This document shows positions 9,116-18,210 of a DNA stretch of 64,000 nucleotides, in pieces. How positions within the stretch are numbered: position 1 is the first letter of the stretch; each line of letters starts with the position of its first letter. A program made the position numbers and the translations under genes. The stretch is from NCBI RefSeq assembly GCF_018860155.1, contig NZ_JAHKNI010000022.1, positions 57,368 through 121,367 on the forward strand, read 5' to 3'. The stretch is from Nocardia albiluteola. Its GTDB lineage: Bacteria > Actinomycetota > Actinomycetes > Mycobacteriales > Mycobacteriaceae. The notes below the pieces were generated by a model. The model saw only the letters and a program-made list of their open reading frames with translations. It made no database searches and had not been told where the DNA came from.

Positions 9116-10167
9116 TGGGTACGGCCACAGCAGGTTTCGGTGGTCTCGAGCGAAGTAGCGCGGGAGGGGCGACCGCGGTCGCCCGGATCCTGGCCCGGGC
9201 CAAACTGGCCACGGATCCGCTGCTACGAGCGGCGGTGGAGACCTTACCCGGCGAGCTACGGATGATGGGCGGCTATCACTTCGGCTGGTGGGACGAGCGC
9301 GGCACGCCGACACGGGCCGAATCCGGGAAGGGCCTGCGGCCCGCGCTGGTGCTGGCCGCGGCGAGGGCCGCCGGCGCCTCCGCCGAGGCCGCGCTACCGG
9401 CCGCGGTCGCGGTCGAACTCGTGCACAACTTCACGCTGATCCACGACGATGTGATGGACCACGACGAGATGCGCCACGGCCGCCCCACCATCTGGAAGCT
9501 GTGGGGCGCCACCGACGCCATCCTCGCCGGTGATGCCCTGCAGGGCTTGGCCATTCGCCTGCTGGCCTCCGAGCCGGGCGTGGGGGTGGGTGCGATCGCC
9601 CGTCTGGAGCAGGCCGTCATCGAGCTGTGCCTGGGGCAGTTCCACGACTGTGCCTTCGAGACGCGTCAGGACGTCACCCTCGACGAATGCCTGGAGGTCG
9701 TGCGGCACAAGTGCGGTTCGCTGCTCGGCTGCGCGTGCGTGCTGGGCGCCCTGGCCGCCGAGGCCCCGCCCGGGGTGATCGACACGATGGACACCTTCGG
9801 CCGCGAGCTGGGCATCGCCTTCCAGCTGGTCGATGATCTGCTCGGCATCTGGGGCGATCCGGCCCGCACCGGAAAGCCGGTCGGTGCGGATCTCGTGCGG
9901 CGCAAGCATTCGCTGCCGGTGGTCGCGGCGTTGTCGTCGGGTACGCCCGCCGGTCGCGAGCTGGCCGAGCTGTATCGCGACGGGCGCCCCATGGATCCCG
10001 TGACGATCGCGCGCGCGACGGACCTGGTCACCCTGGCGGGCGGAAAGCGGTGGGTGCAGGCGGAGTCCCGGCGCTATCTGGACAGTGCGGTGTCCCAGCT
10101 GGCCAACTTTCCCGCCTCGGGGGATCTGCATCACCTGGCGCACGCCGTCGTCCACCGCGACCGGTAG
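9115..10167 (+). CDS. Polyprenyl diphosphate synthase
   Basis: This 350-residue trans-isoprenyl diphosphate synthase carries the first Asp-rich motif in TLIHDDVMDHDEMRHGRP and the second in FQLVDDLLGIWGD. The RH in place of the usual RR of the first motif is notable. It condenses isopentenyl diphosphate with allylic primers and probably supplies the substrate of the adjacent terpene synthase; chain length cannot be fixed from sequence alone. The ATG at 9115 overlaps the terpene synthase stop (TGATG), and GGGAG lies eight bases upstream, so the two are translationally coupled. A GTG at 9112 is a less likely start. Confidence 0.9.
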   Translation: MGTATAGFGGLERSSAGGATAVARILARAKLATDPLLRAAVETLPGELRMMGGYHFGWWDERGTPTRAESGKGLRPALVLAAARAAGASAEAALPAAVAVELVHNFTLIHDDVMDHDEMRHGRPTIWKLWGATDAILAGDALQGLAIRLLASEPGVGVGAIARLEQAVIELCLGQFHDCAFETRQDVTLDECLEVVRHKCGSLLGCACVLGALAAEAPPGVIDTMDTFGRELGIAFQLVDDLLGIWGDPARTGKPVGADLVRRKHSLPVVAALSSGTPAGRELAELYRDGRPMDPVTIARATDLVTLAGGKRWVQAESRRYLDSAVSQLANFPASGDLHHLAHAVVHRDR

Positions 10168-10329
10168 GCCCACCTCGAGCCGTCCCGGGCGCGGGATGCC
10201 GCCCGCGTCCGGGGACGGCGCGCGAGTGCACCGGTATCCCGGTCGAAAGTACCTAAGCGTGACGGATTCCAGGCCGCGCGATTCTCAATACCTTTGTGTA
10301 CAGCGACAACGAGCACAAAGGAGCATGAA

Positions 10330-11148
10330 ATGTTCTTCACCACCCCCACCGACGGCACCACCCTGGCGTACGAGGAGTACGGGACCGGCGAGCCGATCGT
10401 CTTCCTGGCCGGGGCGATGCTGAACGCGGACATGTGGGAGTGCCAGATTCCCTTCTTCGTCGAGCGCGGATACCGGTGCATCGCGCTGGACCGCCGCGGA
10501 CACGGCCGCTCGGACCGGCCGGTGTCCGGATACGACATCGCGACCACCTCCGCCGATATGGAGGCGCTGCTGGATCACCTGGATCTGCGCGACGCCACCC
10601 TGGTCGGGCATTCGACGGGCGGCGCGGAGATCGCCCACTACCTGGCCCGCCGGGGCACCGAGCGGGTGGCGCGGGTGGCCTATGTCGCGGCGATCCTGCC
10701 GTATCTGCTGCAGGCGCAGGACAATCCGATCGGGGTGCCCGAGGCGGCGCTGGAGGCCATGCTGCACGACATTCGCACGGACCGCTCGAACTGGCTTGCG
10801 CGGCAGGCCCAGGCGTACTTCGCCACCCAGCTGGCCACCGGGGTCTCCCCGAGCCAGGTTGAGCTGACCTACCAGCAGTGCCTGTCCTGCTCGCCGTGGG
10901 CGATGCTGAAGATCCAGGAGGCCATCGCCCGCTGCGACAGCCGGGAGGCGTTGCGCTCCTTCGATATCGACACTCTGATCGTGCACGGTGCGGCGGACTT
11001 CTCCGCGCCGGTCGAGGTGACGGGGCGGCAGCTGGCCGCCGCGCTGCCCGAGGCCGTCTACAAGGAGTACCCGACCGGCGGACACGGCCTCTACGCGAGC
11101 CACGCGGATCAGCTGAACGCCGATCTGCTCGAGTTCATCAAGGCATGA
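10330..11148 (+). CDS. Alpha/beta hydrolase, non-haem haloperoxidase-like
   Basis: This 272-residue hydrolase starts at ATG 10330, seven bases after GGAG. The catalytic triad is complete: serine in LVGHSTGGAEIAHYLARRG, aspartate in VHGAADFSAP and histidine in TGGHGLYASH. The elbow and following helix are typical of the cofactor-free chloroperoxidase/esterase group, which mostly act as esterases or perhydrolases. It lies about 160 bases downstream of the polyprenyl synthase in the same direction and may belong to the terpenoid cluster. A strong hairpin follows it. Confidence 0.85.
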   Translation: MFFTTPTDGTTLAYEEYGTGEPIVFLAGAMLNADMWECQIPFFVERGYRCIALDRRGHGRSDRPVSGYDIATTSADMEALLDHLDLRDATLVGHSTGGAEIAHYLARRGTERVARVAYVAAILPYLLQAQDNPIGVPEAALEAMLHDIRTDRSNWLARQAQAYFATQLATGVSPSQVELTYQQCLSCSPWAMLKIQEAIARCDSREALRSFDIDTLIVHGAADFSAPVEVTGRQLAAALPEAVYKEYPTGGHGLYASHADQLNADLLEFIKA

Positions 11149-11174
11149 GCGGCGCGGATTCCCGATATGAGGAA

Positions 11175-11205
11175 GATCCGGGAGCGGGCAGCCCGCTCCC
11201 GGATC
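11175..11205. terminator. Bidirectional hairpin terminator
   Basis: A perfect 15-bp inverted repeat with a single-base centre (GATCCGGGAGCGGGC and its complement) lies between the convergent hydrolase and MFS genes. There is no U-tract, as is common for actinobacterial terminators. Confidence 0.75.
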
Positions 11206-11214
11206 GCCGGTGGT

Positions 11215-12699
11215 TCAGTCCGCGACCAGATCCGCCACGGCGGCGTCGGCGGCGATGACCTCATCCGACGCGGCGACCTCCGTGAGCGGGGTGCTCGCCC
11301 GATTGGGCAGCAGGATTGCCGCGACGATGACCAGCACGGACAGCGCCGCCGAGACGCCGAACGCCAGCTGCATGCCGCTCAGGGCGGCGTGAATCGGGTT
11401 GGCGCCGTGCGAGACCAGCGAGGTGCTGCGGGCCGAGAGCACCGTGATGACCAGCGCGGTACCGAATGCCGCGGCCACCTGCTGCAGGGTGGCCAGCATC
11501 GAGCTGCCGTGCGAGTACAGATGCTGTGGCAGCGCGCCGAGGCTGAGGGTGAACACCGGCGTGAACGCCGCGGCCAGCGACAGCATCAGCAGGATGTGCA
11601 GGCCAACCAGCAGCCAGTACGGCGTGGTCAGGGAGATCTGCGTAAATCCGGCCAGGGCGGCGGTGATGCCGATCGAGGCCGGAATGACCAGCACGCGGCC
11701 GCCGAACCGGTCGAACACGCGCCCGACCGTCGGGCCGAGCAGGCCCATCGCCAGACCGCCGGGCATGACCAGCAGACCCGTCTGCAGCGGGCTCAGTTGC
11801 CGCAGGTTCTGCAGATACAGCGGCAGCAGGATCATCGAGCCCATCATCGCCAGGAACGCGATCGACATCAGGACCAGGCCCTTGGCGTACGCGCCCGACA
11901 GCAGGGTGCGCAGGTCCAGCAGCGGAGTTCCGTTGCGCTGCAACATCACCTGACGACCCGCGAACGCGCCGATCAGGATGAGCCCGGCGGTGACGATCAG
12001 GGCGGGGGTCAGCACGCTGCCCTCGCCGAACCGGCTCAGGCCGAACACCAGCCCACCGAAGCCCAGGGCCGCGAGCACGACGCTGAGCCAGTCGATCGTG
12101 CCGGCCTCCGGCTCGCCGATGTTCTCCAGCTGACGCAGGCCCAGCCAGGTGACCGCGGCCGCGATGGGCAGCACGAACAGGAACAGGTAGCGCCACGAGC
12201 CGAGCTGCAGGACCAGGCCGGAGATGACCGGACCCATGGCGGGGGCCACCGAGATGGCCAGGGTGACGTTGCCCATGACCCGGCCGCGGTCGTGCTCGGG
12301 CACCACCGTCATCAGCGTGGTCATCAGCAGCGGCATCATGACCGCGGTGCCGCCGGCCTGCACGACGCGCCCGAGGAGCAGCACCCCGAAGTCGGGGGCG
12401 ATGGCCGCGATCGTGGTGCCGGTCAGGAACACGCCCATCGCGAGCCCGTAGGCGCGCCGGGTGGTGACCCGCTGCAGGAACCATCCGGTGATCGGGATGA
12501 GTGCGGCCATCGCGAGCATGAACGCGGTGGAAACCCATTGCGCCGTACGGTCGCTGACCTTCATGTCCACCATGAGGCGCGGGATCGCATTGATCATGAT
12601 GGTCTCGTTCAGGATCACGACGAAGGTCGCGAGCACCAGGAGCCGGATGACGGTCGGCGTCCGACGCCCTGTTGGACGAGCGTCTAGGTCGGCGGACAT
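11215..12699 (-). CDS. MFS multidrug efflux transporter (DHA2, 14 TM type)
   Basis: This 494-residue transporter has about 14 hydrophobic segments and the DHA2/EmrB-QacA signature: the first-helix region VVILNETIMINAIPRLM, the motif C-like segment ISVAPAMGPVISGLV and an RVVQAGGTAVMMPLL loop. It probably exports drugs or a cluster product by proton antiport. The start is ATG 12699, directly after GGAGG with four-base spacing. It faces the terpenoid genes across a shared terminator, which suggests but does not prove a link. Confidence 0.88.
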   Translation of the reverse strand: MSADLDARPTGRRTPTVIRLLVLATFVVILNETIMINAIPRLMVDMKVSDRTAQWVSTAFMLAMAALIPITGWFLQRVTTRRAYGLAMGVFLTGTTIAAIAPDFGVLLLGRVVQAGGTAVMMPLLMTTLMTVVPEHDRGRVMGNVTLAISVAPAMGPVISGLVLQLGSWRYLFLFVLPIAAAVTWLGLRQLENIGEPEAGTIDWLSVVLAALGFGGLVFGLSRFGEGSVLTPALIVTAGLILIGAFAGRQVMLQRNGTPLLDLRTLLSGAYAKGLVLMSIAFLAMMGSMILLPLYLQNLRQLSPLQTGLLVMPGGLAMGLLGPTVGRVFDRFGGRVLVIPASIGITAALAGFTQISLTTPYWLLVGLHILLMLSLAAAFTPVFTLSLGALPQHLYSHGSSMLATLQQVAAAFGTALVITVLSARSTSLVSHGANPIHAALSGMQLAFGVSAALSVLVIVAAILLPNRASTPLTEVAASDEVIAADAAVADLVAD

Positions 12700-13378
12700 G
12701 GGGTACCTCCGGGAGCGTTGAACGGGGTCGGGATGAGCGCCACCCGTTGTTGGGTTCGGCGCCATACGAGTGAGGACGGAATCTATCGGGTCAACTCATC
12801 GCATCCGCGAGAGTATTCCAGCGGCTGTCGGCAATCGCACCTGATTTTCCGGGTCGCCGCTCCTTGCGGAGGCCGGAAAATTCCTGCTCACGGACCGGAG
12901 GTGGCCGAAAGTGAGCTGCACCACGTCGGCGAGATCGCCGCTGAGAAGGAATCGGTTCACCGATTTCGTACCGGCCGTGTGTCGGTCGGCGCCGTACGGC
13001 CGGTGCCTGCGCGCGGTCGATGCGTCAGCGTCCTGTCGCCCGGCCCGGGAGCTCGAACTCGCCGAGGGTCGCACACCGCTTCCCAGGGGTGGACGGATCG
13101 CCGAGCACCCCACCGGATTTGGAAGGCTTCTCGCCCGGTGCGGCGGCGGGCTCGGCCAGCGTTGCGGCGCGCATATTGCCAGCTAATACCTACTGGATGG
13201 TCGCTCGAGAAGGGTTCGAAACCGACCGATTTCGCCGCAAATTACTACCGCAAAATCGACGAAGGGTTCGACGACCGGGCGTTCGGGGCGATACCATGGC
13301 TTCTGGCGAGGTGATGTACGGGGCGAATACCATTGCATCCCCGCCGCTGCCAGCCTTTCGACTATCGGAGCTGACCTC
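12700..13378. other. Gene-poor intergenic region of about 680 bases
   Basis: No ORF here shows a recognisable family, codon pattern or ribosome binding site. The region contains the divergent promoters for the MFS pump and the XRE regulator. A short direct repeat, GAAGGGTTCGA, occurs twice near 13210 and 13260. It may hold gene remnants. Confidence 0.4.
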
Positions 13379-14263
13379 ATGACCGCAGAGTTCTACCGGA
13401 TCTCGGGCGTCGACTCGATCGTCCCCGAACGAGGTCCGACGGCGCTGCGGATGCTGGTGGGCGGGCAGCTGCGCAAACTTCGCAACCAAGCAGGTATCAC
13501 GCCGGAGCAGGCCGCCGATCATATTCGCGGCTCGACCGCCAAGATCAGCCGACTCGAGTTGGGCCGCACGGGTTTCAAGGAGCGCGACGTCCGCGATCTG
13601 CTGGAGCTCTACCACGTCGACCCCGACGATATAGGCGAGTTCCTGGAGCTGGTGCGCAGGGCGAACGAGCCCGGCTGGTGGCACCGCTACAACGATCTGA
13701 TGCCCTCCTGGTTCGAGACCTATATCGGGCTCGAGCAGGCGGCGTATTCGATCAGAACCTTCGAGGCGCAACTGGTTCCGGGGCTGCTACAGACCGAGGA
13801 CTATGCCCGCGCGGTGGTCGCGCTCGGCCACGGAAACTCCGACGCCGCGCGCCGGGTGCAGCTGCGCAAGCGTCGTCAGGAGATGCTGGACTGGCCCTCC
13901 GGGCCGACGCTGTGGGCGGTGCTGGACGAGGCGGTGCTGCATCGTCCGCTCGGCGGCGTCGCCGTGCTGCGCGGGCAGCTCGAGCATCTGGCGCAGATGA
14001 GCGAGCATCTGCGGGTGACCATCCAGGTGCTGTCGTACGCCGCGGGCGGCCATGCGGCACTGGGTAGTTCGTTCACGATGCTGCGCTTCGCCGAGAAGGA
14101 CCTGCCCGACGTGGTCTACACCGAGCAGCTGAGCAGCTCGACCTACATGGACAAGCAGGCTGATCTGGAAAACTACCGCCGCGTCATGGACCGCATCAGC
14201 GTGCAGGCCGAGACCCCCGACCGTTCGCGCCGGATGATTCTCGACGCGGCCGCCGCGCTGTGA
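13379..14263 (+). CDS. XRE-family regulator with DUF5753 domain
   Basis: This 294-residue protein has an N-terminal lambda-repressor-like HTH (LRKLRNQAGITPEQAADHIR, then STAKISRLELGRTGF, about residues 30-65). It is followed by a DUF5753 domain (WFETYIGLEQAAYSIRTFEA and on to VPGLLQTEDYARAV). Such proteins are abundant in actinomycetes, where they usually pair with a small DUF397 protein; none is visible here. The ATG at 13379 is the only sensible start. Its TGA overlaps the GTG of the following LuxR-type regulator. Confidence 0.88.
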   Translation: MTAEFYRISGVDSIVPERGPTALRMLVGGQLRKLRNQAGITPEQAADHIRGSTAKISRLELGRTGFKERDVRDLLELYHVDPDDIGEFLELVRRANEPGWWHRYNDLMPSWFETYIGLEQAAYSIRTFEAQLVPGLLQTEDYARAVVALGHGNSDAARRVQLRKRRQEMLDWPSGPTLWAVLDEAVLHRPLGGVAVLRGQLEHLAQMSEHLRVTIQVLSYAAGGHAALGSSFTMLRFAEKDLPDVVYTEQLSSSTYMDKQADLENYRRVMDRISVQAETPDRSRRMILDAAAAL

Positions 14264-17127
14264 GTTTCCCGATCGAATCATTGATGCCGGATTCTGTTGA
14301 GAGCGTGGGTGGCCCGGAGAGGGACCTGCGCGGCCGGGAGACCGAGATCGCCGTTCTCGCCGCACTGGTGAACACCGCGCGCGAGGGCGGTAGTGCGGCA
14401 GTGGTATTGCGTGGCGAGCCGGGAATCGGCAAGTCCGCGTTGCTCGATCATGCCGCCGCGCGGGCGGGTGGGCTGCGGGTGCTGCGGGGGGCGGGCATCG
14501 AGGTGGAGGCCGAATTACCGTTCGCCGGTCTGCAATTGCTGCTGCGCCCGGTGCTCGGCGGGGTGCGCCGGCAGGCGTCACGGCCGGCGGCGGATACTCT
14601 CGCCGGCCTGCCCGAATCCCAGCGCAGTGCACTGGAATCGGCGCTGGGAATCGGTGCGGGCGCGGGCGCGGATCCGATGCTCGTCGGACTCGCCGTGCTA
14701 TCGCTGCTGGCCGATCACGGGGGTGAGTCCGGCGCGCTAGTGCTGGTCGACGACGCGCAGTGGCTCGACCGTGCCTCGCGCGACGCGCTGCTGTTCGCCG
14801 CCCGCCGGCTCTACGCCGAGGGCGTGGCGATGGTCTTCGCGTCCCGAGACGGCGAGGGCGCGTTCCCCGCCGACGGACTGCCCGAACATCGCGTGACCGG
14901 CCTGTCGCCGGATGCGGCCGCCGCGCTGCTCGACGGGCTCGAGCTCGCACCGGCCGTGCGCTACCGGCTGCTGGCCGAGGCGCAGGGCAATCCACTTGCC
15001 TTGCGGGAGTTGCCGATCGCACTGGCCGCTGAGCCCTCCTCGGATCTGCGCGCGGGCGCGCTGCCGCTCACCGACCGGCTGCGGCTGGCCTTCCACGGTC
15101 AGGTCAGCCGCCTGCCCGCCGCCACCCAGGGCCTGCTGCTCGTCGTCGCCGCGCACGAGTCCGGGGATCCGGCCGTGGTGCTGCGGGCAGCGGCAACGCT
15201 GGGCGCCGACATCGACGACCTGGCCCCCGCCGAGGAGGCGGGCCTGCTGCGGTGGACCGGCGGACGTCCCGGTGCGGACGGCTGGGGCCGCGGCGGTGCC
15301 GAGGGCGATACCGCCGGTGCGGCAATCGTTTTCAGGCATCCGCTGATTCGTGCGGCGGTCTACGAGCGCGCACCGCTCGGGCAGCGGATCGCGGTGCATC
15401 GAGCCCTGGCCGACGCGCTCACGGACACCGAGGACGCGGACCATCGCGCCTGGCACCTGGCCGCGGCGGCCGCGGGACCCGATGCCGAGGTGGCGGACGC
15501 GCTGGAACGCACCGCGGTGCGGGCCCGGGAGCGGGGCGGTCAGCAGGCCGCCGCAGCGGCCTACGAGCGTTCGGCCCGGCTCAGCACCGAGCCCGGTCCG
15601 CGGGCGCGGCGCGAGGCGCTGGCCGCCCAATCCGCCCTGGAGGCAGGGGATCTGGACCACGCACGCAGGCTCGCGCGGCGCGCGATCGGGCGCACGGACG
15701 ACAATGCCCTGCGCGCCGGCCTGTTTCAGGTGCAGGCCCTCGCGACCTTCTGGCAGCGGGACTATCCCGCCGGGCACCGGCTGCTGCTGGACGGCGCGGC
15801 GCTGATTGCCGAGACGGATCCCGGGCAGTCCGCGGCGCAGCTGCTGCAGGCCATCCACACCGGCTGGTACCTGGGTGAGGGCGCGCTGGCCGAGGTGCTG
15901 GAACGCCTCGGCGCGCTGGAACTGCCACGGGCGCACCCGATCACGCCCGCGGCGGCGTTCGTCGCGCGGCTGCTGGACTCCGGGCCCGGTGCGCCGCCGC
16001 CGTCGCTGACCGACACCCTGGCGGAAATCCGCGCCCGGGGCGAGGTTTCGGACCAGGTGCTGATCATGCTGTGCGGGGTGGCGATGGCGCGCGGTCAGGA
16101 CCGCGCGGCATACGACCTCGCGACCGGCCTGGCCGCGCGATACCGGACCACCGGCGCGGCCGGAAGGCTGCCCACGGTGCTGTTCTTCGTCGCCGAGGTG
16201 GACGGCTTCACCGGTCGTCCCGGCGCCGCGCTCGCCACCGCCACCGAGGGCCTGGAGCTGGCCCGCGTCACCGGCCAGCAGCAGTGGATCAGCCAGCTCA
16301 GCAGCGTGCTCGCCTTCGTGCACGCGGTGAGCGGGCGCGAGGAGGAATGCCGGGCCGCCGCGTCGGCGGGCCTGGGCGGGGACAGTGCGGGATCCCTTGC
16401 CCCGGGGGCGGGTTGGGCGCAGTGGTCCCTGGGCCTGCTCGAACTCGGGCTCGGCCGCGCCGAGGCCGCGCTGTCGCGGTTCGAGCGCCTGACCCGGGAA
16501 CCGTGGAGCCACCACATCTGTGCCACCCGGTCGATTCCCGATCTGGTCGAATCGGCCGTCCGGGTGGGCGAGCCCGAGCGGGCCGCAGCCCCGTTCGCGC
16601 GATTCGAGGGCTGGGCCGCGTCGGTGCGGCAGCCCTGGGCCGACGCCCTGGTCCTGCGCTGTCGCGCACTGCTCGACGACGCAGCCGCCGAAGACCTGTA
16701 CACCCGGGCCCTGGCGGCCCACGATGCCGACGGCCGCCCTGTCGAATATGCCCGTACCGCACTGCTTTTCGGCGAATGGCTGCGCCGGGAGCGGCGCAAG
16801 GCCCCGGCGCGAACCCATCTCACCGAGGCGCTGACGATCTTCTCTCGGCTCGGCATGGAACCGTGGGCACGGCGGGCACGCAACGAACTTGCCGCTGCCG
16901 GCGCTCCGGAGGCCGGTGAGCGCCCCCGCGACCGCGCGGTGGCCGGGCTGACCCCACAGGAACTGCAGATCGTCCGCCTGGCCGCCCAGGGCCTGTCCAA
17001 CCGGGACATTGCCGCCCAGCTGTTCCTGAGCCACCGCACCGTCGGCTACCACCTCTACAAGGCGTACCCGAAACTCGGCGTGACCTCGCGCGGAGAACTC
17101 AAAGATATTGCCGCACAGCTCGACTGA
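14260..17127 (+). CDS. Large ATP-binding LuxR (LAL-type) regulator
   Basis: This 955-residue regulator has Walker A (VVLRGEPGIGKSALLDHAAA, about residues 46-65), Walker B (ALVLVDDAQWLDRAS), a long TPR-like middle, and a C-terminal LuxR HTH (GLTPQELQIVRLAAQGLSNR, then DIAAQLFLSHRTVGYHLYK). LAL proteins usually activate secondary metabolite or catabolic operons. The GTG at 14260 overlaps the stop of the XRE gene (GTGA), implying coupling; ATG 14284 is the alternative start. Its target cannot be identified. Confidence 0.87.
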   Translation: MSFPIESLMPDSVESVGGPERDLRGRETEIAVLAALVNTAREGGSAAVVLRGEPGIGKSALLDHAAARAGGLRVLRGAGIEVEAELPFAGLQLLLRPVLGGVRRQASRPAADTLAGLPESQRSALESALGIGAGAGADPMLVGLAVLSLLADHGGESGALVLVDDAQWLDRASRDALLFAARRLYAEGVAMVFASRDGEGAFPADGLPEHRVTGLSPDAAAALLDGLELAPAVRYRLLAEAQGNPLALRELPIALAAEPSSDLRAGALPLTDRLRLAFHGQVSRLPAATQGLLLVVAAHESGDPAVVLRAAATLGADIDDLAPAEEAGLLRWTGGRPGADGWGRGGAEGDTAGAAIVFRHPLIRAAVYERAPLGQRIAVHRALADALTDTEDADHRAWHLAAAAAGPDAEVADALERTAVRARERGGQQAAAAAYERSARLSTEPGPRARREALAAQSALEAGDLDHARRLARRAIGRTDDNALRAGLFQVQALATFWQRDYPAGHRLLLDGAALIAETDPGQSAAQLLQAIHTGWYLGEGALAEVLERLGALELPRAHPITPAAAFVARLLDSGPGAPPPSLTDTLAEIRARGEVSDQVLIMLCGVAMARGQDRAAYDLATGLAARYRTTGAAGRLPTVLFFVAEVDGFTGRPGAALATATEGLELARVTGQQQWISQLSSVLAFVHAVSGREEECRAAASAGLGGDSAGSLAPGAGWAQWSLGLLELGLGRAEAALSRFERLTREPWSHHICATRSIPDLVESAVRVGEPERAAAPFARFEGWAASVRQPWADALVLRCRALLDDAAAEDLYTRALAAHDADGRPVEYARTALLFGEWLRRERRKAPARTHLTEALTIFSRLGMEPWARRARNELAAAGAPEAGERPRDRAVAGLTPQELQIVRLAAQGLSNRDIAAQLFLSHRTVGYHLYKAYPKLGVTSRGELKDIAAQLD

Positions 17128-17264
17128 CCGGAGTCAGGCCTCGCGATACTCCGTTATCCACAGGGAAGCATCGGAGCGACGAACTCGCAGCCCGGCAGCC
17201 GGCGTCAGGCTGAGACGGCACGGGCCGGTTGACGTCAAGGGTGCACCCACCCATCGTGCCGAGC

Positions 17265-18077
17265 TCAGCCCTTGCGGGCGACGGCGCCCCAGCAGTTGAC
17301 CTGCTCGTCGGGGGTTCTCGGGGTGTGCAGCGTCGGCCGCCACCGGTTGACGACGACGACCCCCGGATCCAGCAGCTCCAGGCCGTCGAAGAAGCGGGCG
17401 AATTCCTCCCGGCTGCGTTCCTGGGCGTACACCCCGCCCTGCCGGTACATGTCCAGGGCCTTGGTCATGCCGACCGGATCGAGGTCGGCGGTGATGTGCG
17501 ATGCCACCAGGACCGAGCCGGGTACCAGGGCGTCCAGCAGCGTGTCGACGATGCCGTAGGGGTCCTGCTCGTCGGAGAGGAAATGCAGGACCGCGACCAG
17601 GCTCAACGCGACCGGGCGGTCCAGATCCAGGGTCTCGTGCAGCTCGCGGGAGTTCAGGATCGCCGCCGGGTCGTTCAGGTCCGCATCGAGGTAGACGGTG
17701 CGCCCCTCGGGTTTGCCGTGCAGCAGCGCACGGGCGTGGGCCAGCACGATCGGATCGTTGTCGACGTAGACCACCCGGGCCTCGGGGACCACCTCCTGGG
17801 CGAGCTGATGCAGGTTCGGCACGGTGGGAATGCCGGTGCCGATGTCGAGGAACTGCACGATCCCCATGTCGGTGAGCGCAGTGACCGCTCGGTTCATGAA
17901 GTGCCGATTGTGGCTTGCGGCCTCACGAACCGTCGGAAACGCCGCGATGACCTTCTCGGCCGCGTCCCGATCCGCCTGGTAGTTGTCCTTCCCACCGAGA
18001 ACGTAGTCGTAGATCCGGGCGCTGCTCGGCGTGTTCAGGTCCGCTTTCGGCTTCGCGGCGTCCTCGAACTCGGTCAT
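17265..18077 (-). CDS. SAM-dependent methyltransferase, DUF574 family
   Basis: This 270-residue protein has the DUF574 signature: an N-terminal NTPSSARIYDYVLGGKDNYQ, the SAM-binding FLDIGTGIPTVPNLH and a VVYVDNDPIV acidic loop. The family is almost confined to actinomycetes, often near XRE/DUF397 genes, and its substrate is unknown. GGAGG directly precedes two consecutive ATG codons; the second (18077) gives better spacing. It is convergent with the LAL regulator. Confidence 0.85.
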   Translation of the reverse strand: MTEFEDAAKPKADLNTPSSARIYDYVLGGKDNYQADRDAAEKVIAAFPTVREAASHNRHFMNRAVTALTDMGIVQFLDIGTGIPTVPNLHQLAQEVVPEARVVYVDNDPIVLAHARALLHGKPEGRTVYLDADLNDPAAILNSRELHETLDLDRPVALSLVAVLHFLSDEQDPYGIVDTLLDALVPGSVLVASHITADLDPVGMTKALDMYRQGGVYAQERSREEFARFFDGLELLDPGVVVVNRWRPTLHTPRTPDEQVNCWGAVARKG

Positions 18078-18210
18078 CATCCTCCGTCGGTCCCGGCCGC
18101 CTGCGTGGCGATGCCTCGGCAACGTATCAACCGGATTGTGCGGCAACAAGAGTGAACGATACGCCGGACCCCGTCCGAGCTGCACCGGAACCGGTACCGC
18201 GGCGGCCTCC

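Noticed and set aside
12718..13314. A 198-codon plus-strand ORF upstream of the XRE gene
   Set aside because: Composition is arginine-rich and non-conserved, typical of an accidental frame in GC-rich DNA; no ribosome binding site.
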